From positions 15,851,329 through 15,915,328 of the forward strand of contig JAMXIF010001195.1 of the NCBI GenBank assembly GCA_028583685.1: DNA of 64,000 nt, in the 5' to 3' direction. Under the pieces are notes generated by a model, which did not search any database, was not told the origin of the DNA, and was given only the letters and a program-made list of their open reading frames with translations. A program made the translations under genes and the position numbers. Every line of letters starts with the position of its first letter. Position 1 is the first letter of the stretch. Source of the DNA: Petaurus breviceps papuanus. Taxonomy: Eukaryota > Chordata > Mammalia > Diprotodontia > Petauridae. Shown here one piece after another: positions 11,346 to 22,199 of this stretch.

Positions 11346-11710
11346 GTGGGCAGAAGTAGGAACAAATGAACTCTACCAATAATTTGCTGATCATGATCAC
11401 ATCAAGATCATTGTGTCCGCTGGCTCCCAGGTCATTCTCCCTCCTTTCTCCGGAAGTTTGCTGCTTGGTTCACTGTCTTACTCTCTTTCTCAATCCCTGC
11501 CCTTACAGAGCATTTTGCCATTTGTGTCGAGGCTTCCTCAAATGCACTCACTTTGCAGTTCCTCAGTCTCCTTAAATCTTATGACTGGTTCCTGCACTCC
11601 ACCTCAACCACACAGGATTATCATACCTAAGATCTTACCAGAACATACAAGTGTTCTGCTTTCAGGATCAAAACTTTTATATTCCTTTATCTAACTATAA
11701 ACTTCTCTTA

Positions 11711-11961
11711 TGGGGCAGCTAGGTGATGCAGTGGGTAAAGTGCTAGGACTGGAATCAGGAAAACTCTCATCTCCCTGGGTTCAAATCTGACCTCATGCAC
11801 TCACTAGTTGTGTGACCCTGGGCAAGTCACTTAAGCCTGTTTACCTCATCTATAAAATGAACTGAAGGAAAAAAAATGTCAAACCTCTCCAGTATCTCTG
11901 CCAAGAAAACCCCAAATAGGGTCACAAAGAGTCAGGACTGAAAATAACTGAACGACAATTG
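11711..11961 (+). mobile_element. MAR1-like SINE, nearly full length
   Basis: Starts 'ggggcagctaggtgatgcagtgggtaaagtgc', has a B-box-like 'gggttcaaatctgac', then 'tgtgtgaccctgggcaagtcactt', and ends 'gccaagaaaaccccaaatagggtcacaaagagtcaggactgaaaataactgaac'. It sits inside the L2-like relic. Confidence 0.93.
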
Positions 11962-12309
11962 ATTCCCTATCCCACTTACGACAGAGGTTTGTCCCAACCT
12001 TTCCTTTGCTCAAAGCTCCCATACCACTCCCTTATCCCACCTTCTTAGCCCAGGATTTTACGTTATGCTCCATTGAGAAAACGGAAGTTGTGGTGGTAAA
12101 TTTCCCTTCTCTTTATCTCAGAACTCTTTGGCATCATCCCCTGTCCTCCCCTCCTCTATTCCAGGCTCTGATAATGAACATGGCCCTTCTCTTTGCCAAG
12201 AGCAAGTCATCTAATATGCCTCTGATCCAATTTTCCCATCTTCTTCAGCAGATTTTGTCCTCAATTATTTCTCGTTCTGGACTGGGTCTGACTGAAACCA
12301 GTCCCTTTT

Positions 12310-12640
12310 AGTTTAGATTTAATAATGGAACAAAATGAAACACTTGTAAGTCATTCAGCAGCTAACAAAGGGAGATTCACTTAGCCGTAGCAAAAGGATA
12401 TTCAAGGGGGAAAAGCCTTGAGTACCTCTTGAGTTGATTCAACTGTGAAACTCCCACTGAAATTTACCAACCAAGCATCTCCAAGTCCTTCCAATTCCCC
12501 ATAGTTGTGTCACATGACATCAGTAGTCCAAGTTCTTAGTCCTTTGAGCCACCAAACAAGACTTGAGGAATGTTTCAATATCTTTTAAGGAAAAAAAAAA
12601 GCAGAATTGCATGGGAGGATGGGATTAAAATATTTTTCCT
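12310..12640 (-). mobile_element. LTR-like dispersed repeat, fossil, inserted in L2
   Basis: This block interrupts L2 sequence. Its left part ('tttagatttaataatggaacaaaatgaaacac', 'aacaaagggagattcacttagc') recurs at 14998-15085. On the minus strand that shared part would be the 3' end of an LTR-like unit. The LTR interpretation is tentative; the shared sequence is directly visible. Confidence 0.4.
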
Positions 12641-12849
12641 ATTATGCCTCTTCTCTAGTTTTAAATTTCTCGTTATCTACTGGTTTGTTCCTTGCTGCCT
12701 TAAAACATAACCAAGTCCCTCCCTCTTTAAAAACCCTTCAATAGATGTTACCACCCTGTCAAACTATCATCGTATATCTTTTCTCTATTTCTGGCATTCT
12801 CACACCATGTGCTTAGGTCTTTTTGATATATTAGTAATACATCAGCAAG

Positions 12850-14105
12850 TCACAACAATGGGACTGAATAAAAGCCTTCACAATAATCAATAAAGGCATT
12901 GTCAATACTATGCTACTTTCCGTCAGCCTCATCAATAATTAATGAATTGATAATAAGTTGCTAAAGAGACTTGTGGGATTTTTTTTTGACAGACTCTATT
13001 TGTTCTTCACCCAATGTATCATTTTTCTTGTGTCTACAGACTTAGGGATTTTTAAGTTATACAAACTGTGAATGTTTTCTGTAAGGCATATAAGTACATA
13101 ATTGGTTTATATTATATAAGGGTCACTCACCCTTTGGCAGTAGATATGTGATATCTTTTATTAAGAAAAATGGGATGAGGCTTACTTGCATAAGAGTAGA
13201 GTTGATTGATATAATCAATCAAGCCATCCACCCCACTCAAATTAAGTGATAAGGTGCCCAATAAATCAATCTCAACCTTAAGCTTTAAACTAAGTGTAAA
13301 ATGTCCTTGAATCCAAAATGACATTGCAGAAGAATTGCATTTTGACAGTCCAAAGAAACTTGGTTATACTTCAGGTTATACTTACAAATTATAAATTTGT
13401 AAATTATCAAGCTAGTTTAGAACTGAATTTATTGCAGAGCGTAAATTTGTTACAACGGTGCCATTCCACTAAAGAGGAATTGCCTTGTGGGAGGCAGAGA
13501 GGAGAGGCTTCATCCGAAACCTTGGCTTCGGTTCCTCCCCATGACTCTCCTGGCCAGAAGAGGACACATGAAACTTCTAAGGGTCTAGAGGTTGTTGGAC
13601 TTCCCATTTTCTCCTTGGTGTTTTGGTAGCTTCCCCAGATCAAATGGTGGCAGTGTCTTCATTGGAAGCCAAGGACTGACTAGGCATAGATTCATAGTTC
13701 CCCGAGGGGTCCAACAAAGAAACTCTACCTTAGTTATTGCAAACTAAGGAGAACTTTCCCACTATTCTCCATATCAAGCTGATCATCACAGTTTTGAGTA
13801 GGATCAGCCTACAATCACATGCTAACTACTATTGATTACTTTGACTCTTTGAAGCAGTTGTATCATATTGACTAGGGTACTAACTTAATTAGTGATACTA
13901 GCAGACACTAATTATCCAGAATTTCAGGACTTGGGTGCTATTTGTATCATGGCACAAAAGATCTCTATGGCATTTGATCAAGATCAAAATTCTTCATTAC
14001 CCTAATTTTCTATTGCCCCACTTCATATAATTAACAATGTGTTAGACTTTGAGCGGGTTATTATTATGATATATTATGATATAATGTTATTGTAGAGAAT
14101 ATGAC
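12850..14105. other. No gene recognised
   Basis: Mixed AT-rich DNA. The 13480-13680 part is GC-richer and carries a 103-codon chance frame (13318-13629) overlapped by a minus-strand frame. No family recognised; an old LTR is possible but unsupported. Confidence 0.35.
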
Positions 14106-14109
14106 AGTG

Positions 14110-14378
14110 GGTGTTGTTTCAGAGAAACTGAGACCTGAGAAAGACCTTAGCTTAGAAAGGCCAGGGTCTCCCACTGCATCCTGGGTCATCTGCAGAGCTT
14201 CTGATATTTAATTAATTAATTAGTTACTTCTTGTTACTGGACTCCAATGACTCTGAGGAGATAGTGAGGCTGATGACTTTGAACAGGCCTCCCTAACTTA
14301 AATCCAATTCACTTACAAGTCAAGACATCAGCTTCCTGATGGCACTGGTCTTCTTCAAGAATGAAGGACAAACAGCAA
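14110..14378 (+). mobile_element. SINE with RTE-type 3' tail, near full length
   Basis: Head 'gttgtttcagagaaactgagacctgagaaagaccttagc', middle 'ctcccactgcatcctgggtcatctgcagagc' and tail 'ggtcttcttcaagaatgaaggacaaacagcaag'. The tail is nearly that of the RTE-like LINE whose 3' end lies near 39625, which fits a SINE moved by RTE machinery. A small AATTAATTAATTAG expansion interrupts it. Confidence 0.7.
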
Positions 14379-14639
14379 GAGAGCATGTGATCTGGCCCTG
14401 TGTCCCAGAACCAGGGTTGCTACATCTCCCCTCAGGGTTCTAGGGTACCCTTCAGCATAGTGGTGTCTCTTCTTTCCTCCTATTGTCTCAAGCATCCATT
14501 GGTTATGATTTATCCCCACCTCCATCATTAGAGGCCTGTTGACTAGCACTCCAGTTACATTTAACCATTTGAGATAACTTTTACAAAGGAATATTGAATT
14601 CAAAAATGCAGCAAGAACAGACATTTCCCCCACCTACAA

Positions 14640-16115
14640 TTTATTGTGCATGCTCTCCTCTATCCCACCTTAGTTTCCAAGAACAATAGACATCAAAACT
14701 TAGCTTAGTTCCTTAGTGTTGGTCCATTAAGCTCGTGTCCAGACATGGCAGGACAACCAGATGAATCTTCATCTCAACTTTAGCTGAACTAGGTCCAGAA
14801 GGTCACTCTTTCCTCCTCAAGTCATCAATTTATGGCCTAGGAACCAAGACCTATAATGCTGGTATCCATCTGATGGCACTACCTTCTGGAATTGCATTGC
14901 CCTTCCCCAAATTCAACTATATGATATACACAAGGCCATCTCATCCCAATTACCAACTATACCAAATGTCAAAAGTGGGCCTGTTGTCATCTACTTTAGA
15001 TTTAATGTTGGAGCAAAATGAGGTGCTTAATGGCCCCTGAACACTAACAAAAGAGGTTTCCTTAGCTATAACATAGAAGGATATTACCAAAGATACAGTA
15101 GCATCAATTTCATCTTTGGTAAACCCAACCTCCCTTTCTTCCTTATAGAAATATATCCAATAAGCAAGACAGAGTTTGATGATTCATGTGGTCTCAGCTC
15201 TGAGATGCCCAGACTCCACATGAATAGGCTTTTTTATGTCCTTAAGGGACCAAGAAATAGCATCAAGGGGAGCAAGGGCTATTCGGGTACCAAGGACAGT
15301 TCTGTTGCCTTTTAGGGACGACGAGTCAGTCACTGTTTGGGGATAGGAGAACATATTGCATTTAGGGGGAAGGAAGGGGCAGAATGGACCCAAATCATGT
15401 GTTGGGGGTGGGAGGGAAACATGGGGAAACACTGATAGATATTAATCTTCATCACATATATCAGCTATCAAAAATGTAGCTCTTAAGCTTTATAATCAAT
15501 ACTACATTTGAGTGACTGTGAGTAACAATCTAGTCTGTGATAATATCCTGGTCTCAGGAGAGTCTATGAATTTATTTCTCTAGGATATGTTGAGGTCTGT
15601 ATATGTGGAATAGGAATTTGTCACCTCAGGCCCTGAAAGATAAGAGGTTTCTGTTGTGTCATTTCAACCACTAGGTTTTGTCTTATCAAATATCCAAGGG
15701 ATGCTAAACTTCTGTAACCCATAGTGATGTGTTCCATAGTTTCTATTAATTCTCTGCATAATATAAATGGATCACTAAAACCAGGTTCCTTAAGTGTAAC
15801 CTATCTAGAGATCCTGGGGGCAATGATCTGGTCCCAAATCGCCATCATTAACCATACAGAGTAGCATCACAGAGAACTCAATGACTAGGCTACAAACTTG
15901 GGAGATGGTAGAAAGAAAGTATGAGACATCCAGCTCCATTTACTCCTTGTAATTACATTTCACAGCTGTGTTAATTGTCCTCATGTCCCAATGGATCCTT
16001 TAAGTCCAATCTTCCACAATCCCAATTTCCTTGAATTCTTAGTTGAAATTTTCCACCCTCCAAAATAACCGATCTATGCACTCAACAGGCCTGTATTGTC
16101 TTCCCCTGATGGCCT
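14640..16115 (-). other. Possible old LTR or ERV relic
   Basis: The 14998-15085 segment is shared with 12310-12400. On the minus strand a TATA-like 'gacataaaaaagcc' (about 15235) and an LTR-like downstream stretch ('catctcagagctgagaccacatgaatcat') come before it. No pol or gag motifs seen. Highly decayed if retroviral; family uncertain. Confidence 0.3.
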
Positions 16116-16126
16116 TAGGTATTATG

Positions 16127-16385
16127 GTTCAGTCCTTTCAGTCATATCTGACTCTTCCTGACCCCATTTGGAGTTTTCTTGACAAAGATCCTGCATTCAT
16201 TTTCAATTTCTTTCTCCAGCTCATTTTACAGATAAGGAAACTGAGGCAAAAAGGGTTAAGTGACTTGCCCACGGTCCCCCAGCTAGTAAGTGTCTAAGGC
16301 CAGATTTGAACTCAGGAAGAGGAGTCTTCCTGGCTGAGATGAGTCTTCCAGATCTGGCACTCTACCCACTGCACCTAACTTCCCT
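16127..16385 (-). mobile_element. MAR1-like SINE, antisense, near full length
   Basis: Begins with the antisense 3' end ('ttcagtcctttcagtcatatctgactcttcctgaccccatttggagttttcttg'), then 'ttacagataaggaaactgaggcaaaaagggttaagtgacttgccc', and ends at the antisense 5' part ('tctacccactgcacctaacttccctc'). Confidence 0.92.
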
Positions 16386-16389
16386 CATG

Positions 16390-17015
16390 GCCTAGTTTCT
16401 TCCAACTGACAAAGGCCTGGGTCAAACCCACTCTAAGGTATTCCATGGAATCCTCCATCAGACAGATACATCAGTGATGACTTCCCACTTCCTCTTCTTC
16501 CCTCTCTCCTTGGTGCTCATTCTGCTTAGTACGCCTTCAGCAGGCCAGACAGCAAGACAAGGCCATGCCTGAGGCAGGGTTCATCTGGGCCATTCCAGCT
16601 TCAGGAGCCACAGCCTCCCCTTTTGCCTGCTTATACCCTTCTCAGAGATTTTCATCTTAGTCGGCAGTGGCCAAAAGGCAGTCACCCAGGGAGATCTTCA
16701 GCACCACAAGACCTGCCGGAGCGATTTCTGCTCTCTTCAGTGGGACATGTTGAAGTATTTTATCTGAAGTTTTCAGTGCTTTCATCACACAGGCAACTTT
16801 TAATACAGTTTACAGTCTCCACATAGAAAGTATACATTGGAAGCAGGAGAAGAAATCTTAAGCTCATTTGTTACTGTGGAGCTTTTCATTTTGCTGTATC
16901 ATAGCCAGTCCTGTTCTGATAATGGTAAATTGCATCAAAAGCTCTCTTAAGAAAGACCACAGAGTGGAAGGCACTGTACTATTGTCTTTAGGAAATTCTA
17001 GTAAAAGGTTATTTT
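16390..17015. other. No gene recognised
   Basis: Moderately GC-rich DNA at 16390-16760 with a 67-codon chance frame, then AT-rich DNA. No repeat family recognised. A processed-pseudogene origin was considered, but no protein match was recognised on either strand. Confidence 0.35.
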
Positions 17016-17019
17016 TTTT

Positions 17020-17112
17020 ATCCTTGTTCTTTTGTATGCCTGGAGATTTGCAATGCTTCTACATACTATACTCTTAATAAATGTTTGTTGATGTATTGAT
17101 TTATTGATTGAG
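17020..17112 (+). mobile_element. L2 3' end with TTGA-type tail
   Basis: Shows 'cctggagatttgcaatgc...cttaataaatgtttgttgatg' followed by degenerate TTGA/TTGATT repeats, the typical L2 terminal pattern. Confidence 0.6.
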
Positions 17113-17384
17113 TCAAGAAGGAGATTTGTGATTCTCTCCTTTTGGAAAGGCTCAGAGTCCATGCTTCTGATAATTTTGCCACATAGGGAGAGGATACCGA
17201 TTGTCTTTTTTGACAAGTTAGCCTTGTGGTTAGCCTACTGATTACACAGTATAAGCTCTGGGTGAGGAGGGGTGCAGGAAAATCCTCCTCACTCAGATAT
17301 ATCTATCCTATTTGGTTGCCATAAAATTCTAATGCTACTGCTAATTACAATATCATGGCCCTTTAGAAGGCAAACCCATAATAG

Positions 17385-17575
17385 CCAGCAAATATTATAT
17401 CATTTTATGCTCACAGCAACTCTAGGAGACTATTGCTATTATTATTCTGATTTTAAAAATGAGACAACTAACATAGATACTGTGTGACTTGCCCAGGATT
17501 ACAAACTTGCAAGTGTCTATGGCTAGATTTGAACTCAGTTCTTCCTAACTCCAGGGCTAGTGCTCTGTTCACATT
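17385..17575 (-). mobile_element. MIR SINE, antisense
   Basis: 'ctcacagcaactctaggag', 'ttttaaaaatgagacaactaa', 'tgtgacttgcccaggattac' and 'gatttgaactcagttcttcctaactccagggc' in antisense MIR order. Confidence 0.85.
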
Positions 17576-17649
17576 AGTTCACATTAGACTGAGTTAGTTT
17601 TTGGAGTTTTCACATCCAACATGCAGCATGATAAAGTGGGGGGGAAAAG

Positions 17650-17850
17650 AGGGGTGCACGGTGGGGAAAGCAGTCCTTGGAATCTAGAGAATTGAGTGTA
17701 AATCCTGATTCTTACATTCCTGTGTGACCATGAGCAAATAACTTCAATTCTCTGAGTTTCCATCTCCTCATTTACAAATGGGAACAATGATATTCAGAGT
17801 CTGCATCTCACAGCATTGTTGTGAGAAAGATATTTTGTTCCCCTTGAACA
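17650..17850 (+). mobile_element. MIR SINE
   Basis: Contains 'tgtgaccatgagcaaataacttcaattctctgagtttccatctcctcatttacaaatggg' and 'cagcattgttgtgagaaag', the sense MIR core. Confidence 0.85.
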
Positions 17851-17859
17851 ATAATATGA

Positions 17860-18485
17860 CTGTGAGCTATCGTTTCTTCCTTATGACAAAAGGTACCTGG
17901 AACTGACTGAGAACACTGGTGAGGGTATGAAATGTAAAGTGCTGTCTTAAAGGCAAAATTTTAACAAGGGAGAAGTAAGAATCACAATACTTGATCTCTG
18001 TCAACTCCTATCCTTGCAAAGGTTTTGAATACTTCACAGTTTTGCCTTGATCAGACCTCATCTGTGTAAATGTCATTGTTCTCATATCTACTCCTTCCAA
18101 CAAATCTTTTGTACTCGATACTTGGAGCATCCTTCTATTTATGTAATTCCTCTCCTATTTTTTACCCAATCTATGATTTCACTGGAACAGGGTAATCTCT
18201 GTAAGGAAATTTCCTCTACTAAAACATACAGCACCTGTTTTTCAACTTACTCTCCTAGACAGTTAAATACTTGGAGCCTTGCCAAGCACAGTTCTGTTGT
18301 AATCCTGTAGTAAAATAGGCACCTTTGGAAGATCCCACTAGGATTAGTCTTTAGCAATTTACTGCTTCACTGTTCAAAGAATAAACTCAGCTCTTAAACT
18401 CAGGGATGAGAAGTAGCCCATGCAAGGTCATTAAAAACAAATCATAAAAAAATTAATATAATTTCCTTTCTTCTGATAGTGTCAC
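17860..18485. other. No gene recognised
   Basis: AT-rich with one 87-codon chance frame (18047-18310). No domain or repeat family recognised. Confidence 0.35.
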
Positions 18486-18489
18486 TAAT

Positions 18490-18830
18490 AATTTAAGGTT
18501 TACAAAGTAATTCTCCTTTATGGTACAATAGATCATAAAAAAGTATCATAGACCCATTTTACAGTTGAAAAGCTTGAGGCTTAGAAAAGTGAAATGACTT
18601 GCCCAAGTAAATGGAGTTAGTAAGTGTTGGAGTCAAATTGCGAAACTGAAAGAGTTAAAGAACCATAGAATCTAAGAGTTGGGCAAGACCCCAGTGGTCA
18701 TATACTCCAATGCATAAATAATCCCTTCTAGACTATTCCCATCCAATGGTCATCTTGTCTTTGCTAAACCTAGATCTTCTGACTCCAGAGCCAGTGCACA
18801 TTCCATTCATCACACGACCTCCACCTGACC
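18490..18830 (-). mobile_element. MIR SINE, antisense, split
   Basis: Left half 18490-18640 ('cccattttacagttgaaaagcttgaggcttagaaaagtgaaatgacttgcccaag') and right half 18775-18830 ('acctagatcttctgactccagagccagtgc') belong to one antisense MIR. About 130 bp of unrelated sequence separates them. Confidence 0.75.
18648..18775 (+). repeat. ~115-bp dispersed unit, copy 1
   Basis: 'ttaaagaaccatagaatctaagagttgggcaagaccccagtggtcatatactccaa' matches 20405-20470 closely and sits inside a MIR. It resembles the widespread 'atagaatttcagagttggaagggacctcagaggtcatctagtccaa' motif of mammalian CR1/L3-related repeats. Confidence 0.6.
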
Positions 18831-18834
18831 TGAG

Positions 18835-19254
18835 AGCTAAAATTGTGGTGGATCTGGATTGTGAGGTTCCATTGGAACCTCATCATGTAGAGATAAAATG
18901 AGGCAGACTGCAAGAGTCCCATCATATGGGCAATTATAAAGGTTGTGGTCTACATCATTATAGGAAATTCCCATATTAATGAGATCACAGAATCATTGCA
19001 GCACTGAGCTAATGGAAATCACCACCTGAATGTGTTATCTTCCAGCCTACATTTCTCCATCTTGCCCCGAGAGTATCAGTGATTAAATACTTTTCTATTG
19101 TAAGATATTTACACATAGGCAAGGTTGGGGAGAGCCAGAGGAAGATGTGACTCTTGATTAGATGAAGGAATGCCAAGAATGACACTAAATATTTACATAA
19201 GGCATTAATTTGGTTACAGAGGCATCTCAAGAGAGAACTTCCAACTAGGCAGTT

Positions 19255-19306
<52 letters not shown>

Positions 19307-19637
19307 TTTTGAATTAGAGAGACAAGGACATATCTGGCCCTTTCATATCAATTGACTTCCATGGTCCAGATATACCTCCTCAAAGTGTCTCTGAAACCAA
19401 ATTATGAAAATTACATAAATCCTTCATTCAGGTAGGTAGCATCATTCTCTCAGTCAATTACAGTTTCTCAAATATGAAGCCCAGAGTTGTACCTTCCCCA
19501 TTCACTTGGATGGAAGTGGGTAATACAAGAGAAAAAATCCATTAACAATTGATATCTTTGCCAACAAAATGGAAATATGTTGGCTAGGATACAATGTATT
19601 AATTAGTTGAATTCATTTATTTATTTTTCTGCTTTCT
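18835..19637. other. No gene recognised; contains an (AG)n microsatellite
   Basis: Single-copy-looking DNA. A near-perfect (AG)n run of about 46 bp lies at 19257-19302. The minus-strand frame 19009-19230 has no recognisable domain. Confidence 0.5.
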
Positions 19638-19780
19638 GGAGGGGGGAAGTCAGGGCAATTGGGGTTAAGTGACTTGCCCAAGGTCACATGGCTAGTGAGT
19701 GTTGTCTGAGCCCACATTTGAAATCAGGTCCTCCTGACTCCAGGGCTGGTGCTCTATTCACTGCGTCACCTATCTGCCCC
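19638..19780 (-). mobile_element. MAR1-like SINE, antisense
   Basis: 'gggcaattggggttaagtgacttgcccaaggtcacatggctagtgagtg...ggtcctcctgactccagggctggtgctctattcactgcg...ctgcccc', well preserved. Confidence 0.93.
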
Positions 19781-20064
19781 ATAATTAATTGAATTTCAAT
19801 ATTCCAATATTCCCCACTGTGCAAATTTCAACCTTTCCATTTCTACCCATAGTATGAGACTCTTGGAACCTTCCTTGTGTTTCTCTTAACATAACAAGGA
19901 TACCGATAAAACATTCAAACAGTTCATCAGTTACCTCTTCTCATTGTGTATTATTGATCCATCTTTTTAAATAAATTTTTGAGCAATGTTACCCACAAAA
20001 TAATGTCAATTAATTGATTAATGGACAAGTTTCAACCTGAAAGGAAGTTTCCTAAGGCTTTAGC

Positions 20065-20184
20065 AAAGAAAGGAGGAAAGGAAGGAAGGAAGGAAGAAAG
20101 GAAGGAAGGAAGGAAGGAAGGAAGGAAGGAAGGAAGGAAGGAAGGAAGGAAGGAAGGAAGGAAGGAAGGAAGGAAGGAAGGAAA
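20065..20184. repeat. (GGAA)n microsatellite
   Basis: About 28 GGAA units, almost perfect, abutting the antisense L2 3' end at 20185. It creates Lys/Glu/Gly-rich and Phe/Leu/Pro/Ser-rich chance frames. Confidence 0.97.
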
Positions 20185-20262
20185 AGCATTTATTAAGTGC
20201 TTCCTATATACCAAGCCCTGTGCTAAGAACTGGGGTTGCAAATATATCTGAGATAATGCTTA
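20185..20262 (-). mobile_element. L2 3' end, antisense
   Basis: 'aagcatttattaagtgcttcctatataccaagccctgtgctaagaactggggttgcaaa' is the antisense of the L2 terminus; the GGAA array takes the place of its 3' tail. Confidence 0.8.
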
Positions 20263-20404
20263 AAATCTAGGATCTTACATTCTTTTACTGAAGTGTTTAT
20301 TTACATTTTAACAGTAAAAGATTTTGTACTATGTCCTACTCTGATCAAATACTTATTAATAATTTGGATGAAGACCTAAAGGTATGATTGCCAAATGTAA
20401 AGGT

Positions 20405-20540
20405 GACATAGAATTAAAGAACCATAAAGTCTAAGACTTGAGCAAGACCCCAATAGTCCTATACTCCAACTTATGAATAATCCTTTCTACCCCATTTGCA
20501 TAAAGTTGTCATCCAACTTTTGCTTAAAGTCTTATACTGA
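20405..20540 (+). repeat. ~115-bp dispersed unit, copy 2
   Basis: 'ttaaagaaccataaagtctaagacttgagcaagaccccaatagtcctatactccaa' pairs with 18648-18775. Confidence 0.6.
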
Positions 20541-20564
20541 AGGAAAGAAATAAGTAACATACCA

Positions 20565-20790
20565 AATGTATAGGTGATACAGTGGGTATAGGTGAATAGG
20601 AAGTCAAGAAAACCTGAATTCAAATTCCATTTTACTAGCTGTGTGATCCTGGGTAAGGCACTTAACCTGTATCTGTCCTATTTTCCTCATACTTCCCAGG
20701 TTTACTATAAGGTCAAAATGAGATAACATTTATAAAGTGTCTTTTGAGTTTTAAAATGCTATAAAAATGCTAGCTGTTATTATTATTTAA
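20565..20790 (+). mobile_element. THER/MIR-type CORE-SINE
   Basis: tRNA-like head 'ggtgatacagtgggtataggtg...aaacctgaattcaaatt', 'tgtgtgatcctgggtaaggcacttaacc', then 'ataacatttataaagtgtcttttgag' and 'gctagctgttattattatt' at the end. Confidence 0.85.
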
Positions 20791-21739
20791 TTAATTAAGT
20801 CTAGAAGAACAGATAATATATTGAATGAGAGAATTAAGACTCAAATATTTTCACAGGCTGAAAAGTGAGCAAAGACAAAACAAAATTTAAGAGAGAATTG
20901 TAAAATTCTGTACTTAATAAAAAAAAAAACCAAGTAAGTACAGCATAGGGAACATCTGTCTCAAAAGCAGTGCCTTAAAAAAAAAAAACACACACAAGGG
21001 TTTTCAATTCATTTCACCTTTAACCAGAATGACCAGTATAAAGTACCATCAAAAAAGTTGATGTAAACTTATGATCTGCTAATAGAGTTGTAGTAACTGA
21101 GGACAAGTAAGATAACAGTCCCTTGCATTGCTCTGCAATAGACAATAGCTTGGGGGAAGGAAAACTTAGAGGAGGCTATGATAATTGTCTTCACAAATTT
21201 GAAGAGCTGTCATGAGGGATTAGATGGAGCTCTGCACTCTCGAACTGCACACAATAAGACCAAAGGGAAGAAGTTCGAGGGAGGCATATTTCAGTAAAAT
21301 ATAAGAAAAAACCCATTCTGACAATTAAAATTGTTCCGAAATTCAATGGGCTCCCTTGAAACACAATGGATTCTTCATCACTGGAAATGTTCAAGTAAAG
21401 GCTTTGCCACCCATTTGTGGGGAAGTTAGAGATGAGGATTTCTGCAACAAATGAGAAGTTGATTTGATGACAACTAGAGATCCTTCCAACTCTTTTCAAT
21501 GTTATGATTTTTCCTTTGAGAATTGGGGAAAGAATACTGCTAGTATACCAAATGAAGCAAAGAGAGATGATTTCTACTTCATGTTTATGACCTTTTTGGT
21601 TTTAGTCATGAGCATAAGACTTAAGTCTCTGTTGTGAAAGGGAAAGAGGGTACAAAGGGAAGCTAGAATGGAAGGAAAAGTGGCCTTAATAGAAATGTAA
21701 CCTTTGTTCATGTGTTACTGTGTTGTGTTTATGTGTTTA

Positions 21740-21882
21740 AAATGTACTTGTATATGTTATTCCTCTCCCTTGATAGAATGTAAGGTCCTTGAGGCCAAGA
21801 GCTATGTCAGTCAGTCAGTTGACAAGCATATGTTAAATGTTTACTATGTACCAGGCACTATGCAAATTATTAGATGTGGAAG
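21740..21882. mobile_element. Two L2 3' ends, head to head
   Basis: 21755-21800 ('cccttgatagaatgtaaggtccttgaggccaagagctatg') is a plus-strand L2 end. 21818-21880 ('gttgacaagcatatgttaaatgtttactatgtaccaggcactatgc') is a minus-strand L2 end. A short TCAG repeat lies between. Confidence 0.65.
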
Positions 21883-21945
21883 GAAAAAAGGATGGAAGGA
21901 AGGAAGGGTGGAAGGAAGGGAGGGAGGAAGGAAGGGAGGGAGAGA

Positions 21946-21994
<49 letters not shown>

Positions 21995-22006
21995 NNNNNN
22001 NNNNGA

Positions 22007-22050
<44 letters not shown>

Positions 22051-22140
22051 AGGAAAGAAGGAAAGAAAGAAAGAAAGGAAGAAAGAAAGAAAGGAAGAAA
22101 GAAAGGAAGGAAGAAAGAAAGGAAGGAGGAGGAAGAGGAG
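21883..22140. repeat. (GGAA)n/(GAAA)n polypurine array containing an assembly gap
   Basis: GGAA-type repeats pass into pure GAAA repeats, an N block, more GAAA, then mixed GGAA/GGAGGA. Lys/Glu/Gly-rich frames in all three plus frames cross it and are artefacts. Confidence 0.95.
21995..22004. other. Assembly gap, 10 N
   Basis: Ten N residues inside the GAAA array. The placeholder length need not be the true size. Confidence 0.99.
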
Positions 22141-22199
22141 AATGGGGCTTGCTTGTATTCAGATAGTATCTTTTATTTATCTGGAAGTATGAGTCCTTT

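Larger units (their letters stand above)
11366..12850 (+). mobile_element. L2-like LINE relic, interrupted
   Basis: C/T-rich L2-type ORF2 sequence on the plus strand: 11366-11700, 11965-12305 and 12640-12820 ('ccttgctgccttaaaacataaccaagtccctccctctttaaaaacccttcaatagat') follow in order. It is broken by a MAR1 SINE (11711-11961) and by an LTR-like block (about 12310-12640). Frames of up to 115 codons here are decayed ORF2. Confidence 0.65.
20320..21505 (+). mobile_element. CR1/L3-like LINE relic with later insertions
   Basis: RT piece at 20340-20400 ('ttattaataatttggatgaagacctaaagg', NNLDEDLK-like), then the 3' region at 20800-20970, 21110-21210 and 21215-21490 ('ttgaagagctgtcatgagggattaga', 'gaaatgttcaagtaaaggctttgccacc', 'gagatccttccaactct'). 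Insertions: a ~115-bp unit (20405-20540) and a SINE (20565-20790). Non-coding. Confidence 0.7.

Noticed and set aside
16390-16830. Processed pseudogene of a host protein
   Set aside because: No recognisable protein on either strand and no A-tail or TSD found.
20021-20251. Lys/Glu/Gly-rich frame and its mirrored Phe/Leu/Pro/Ser frame
   Set aside because: Translation of a (GGAA)n array; the same applies to 27119-27483 and 29427-29708.
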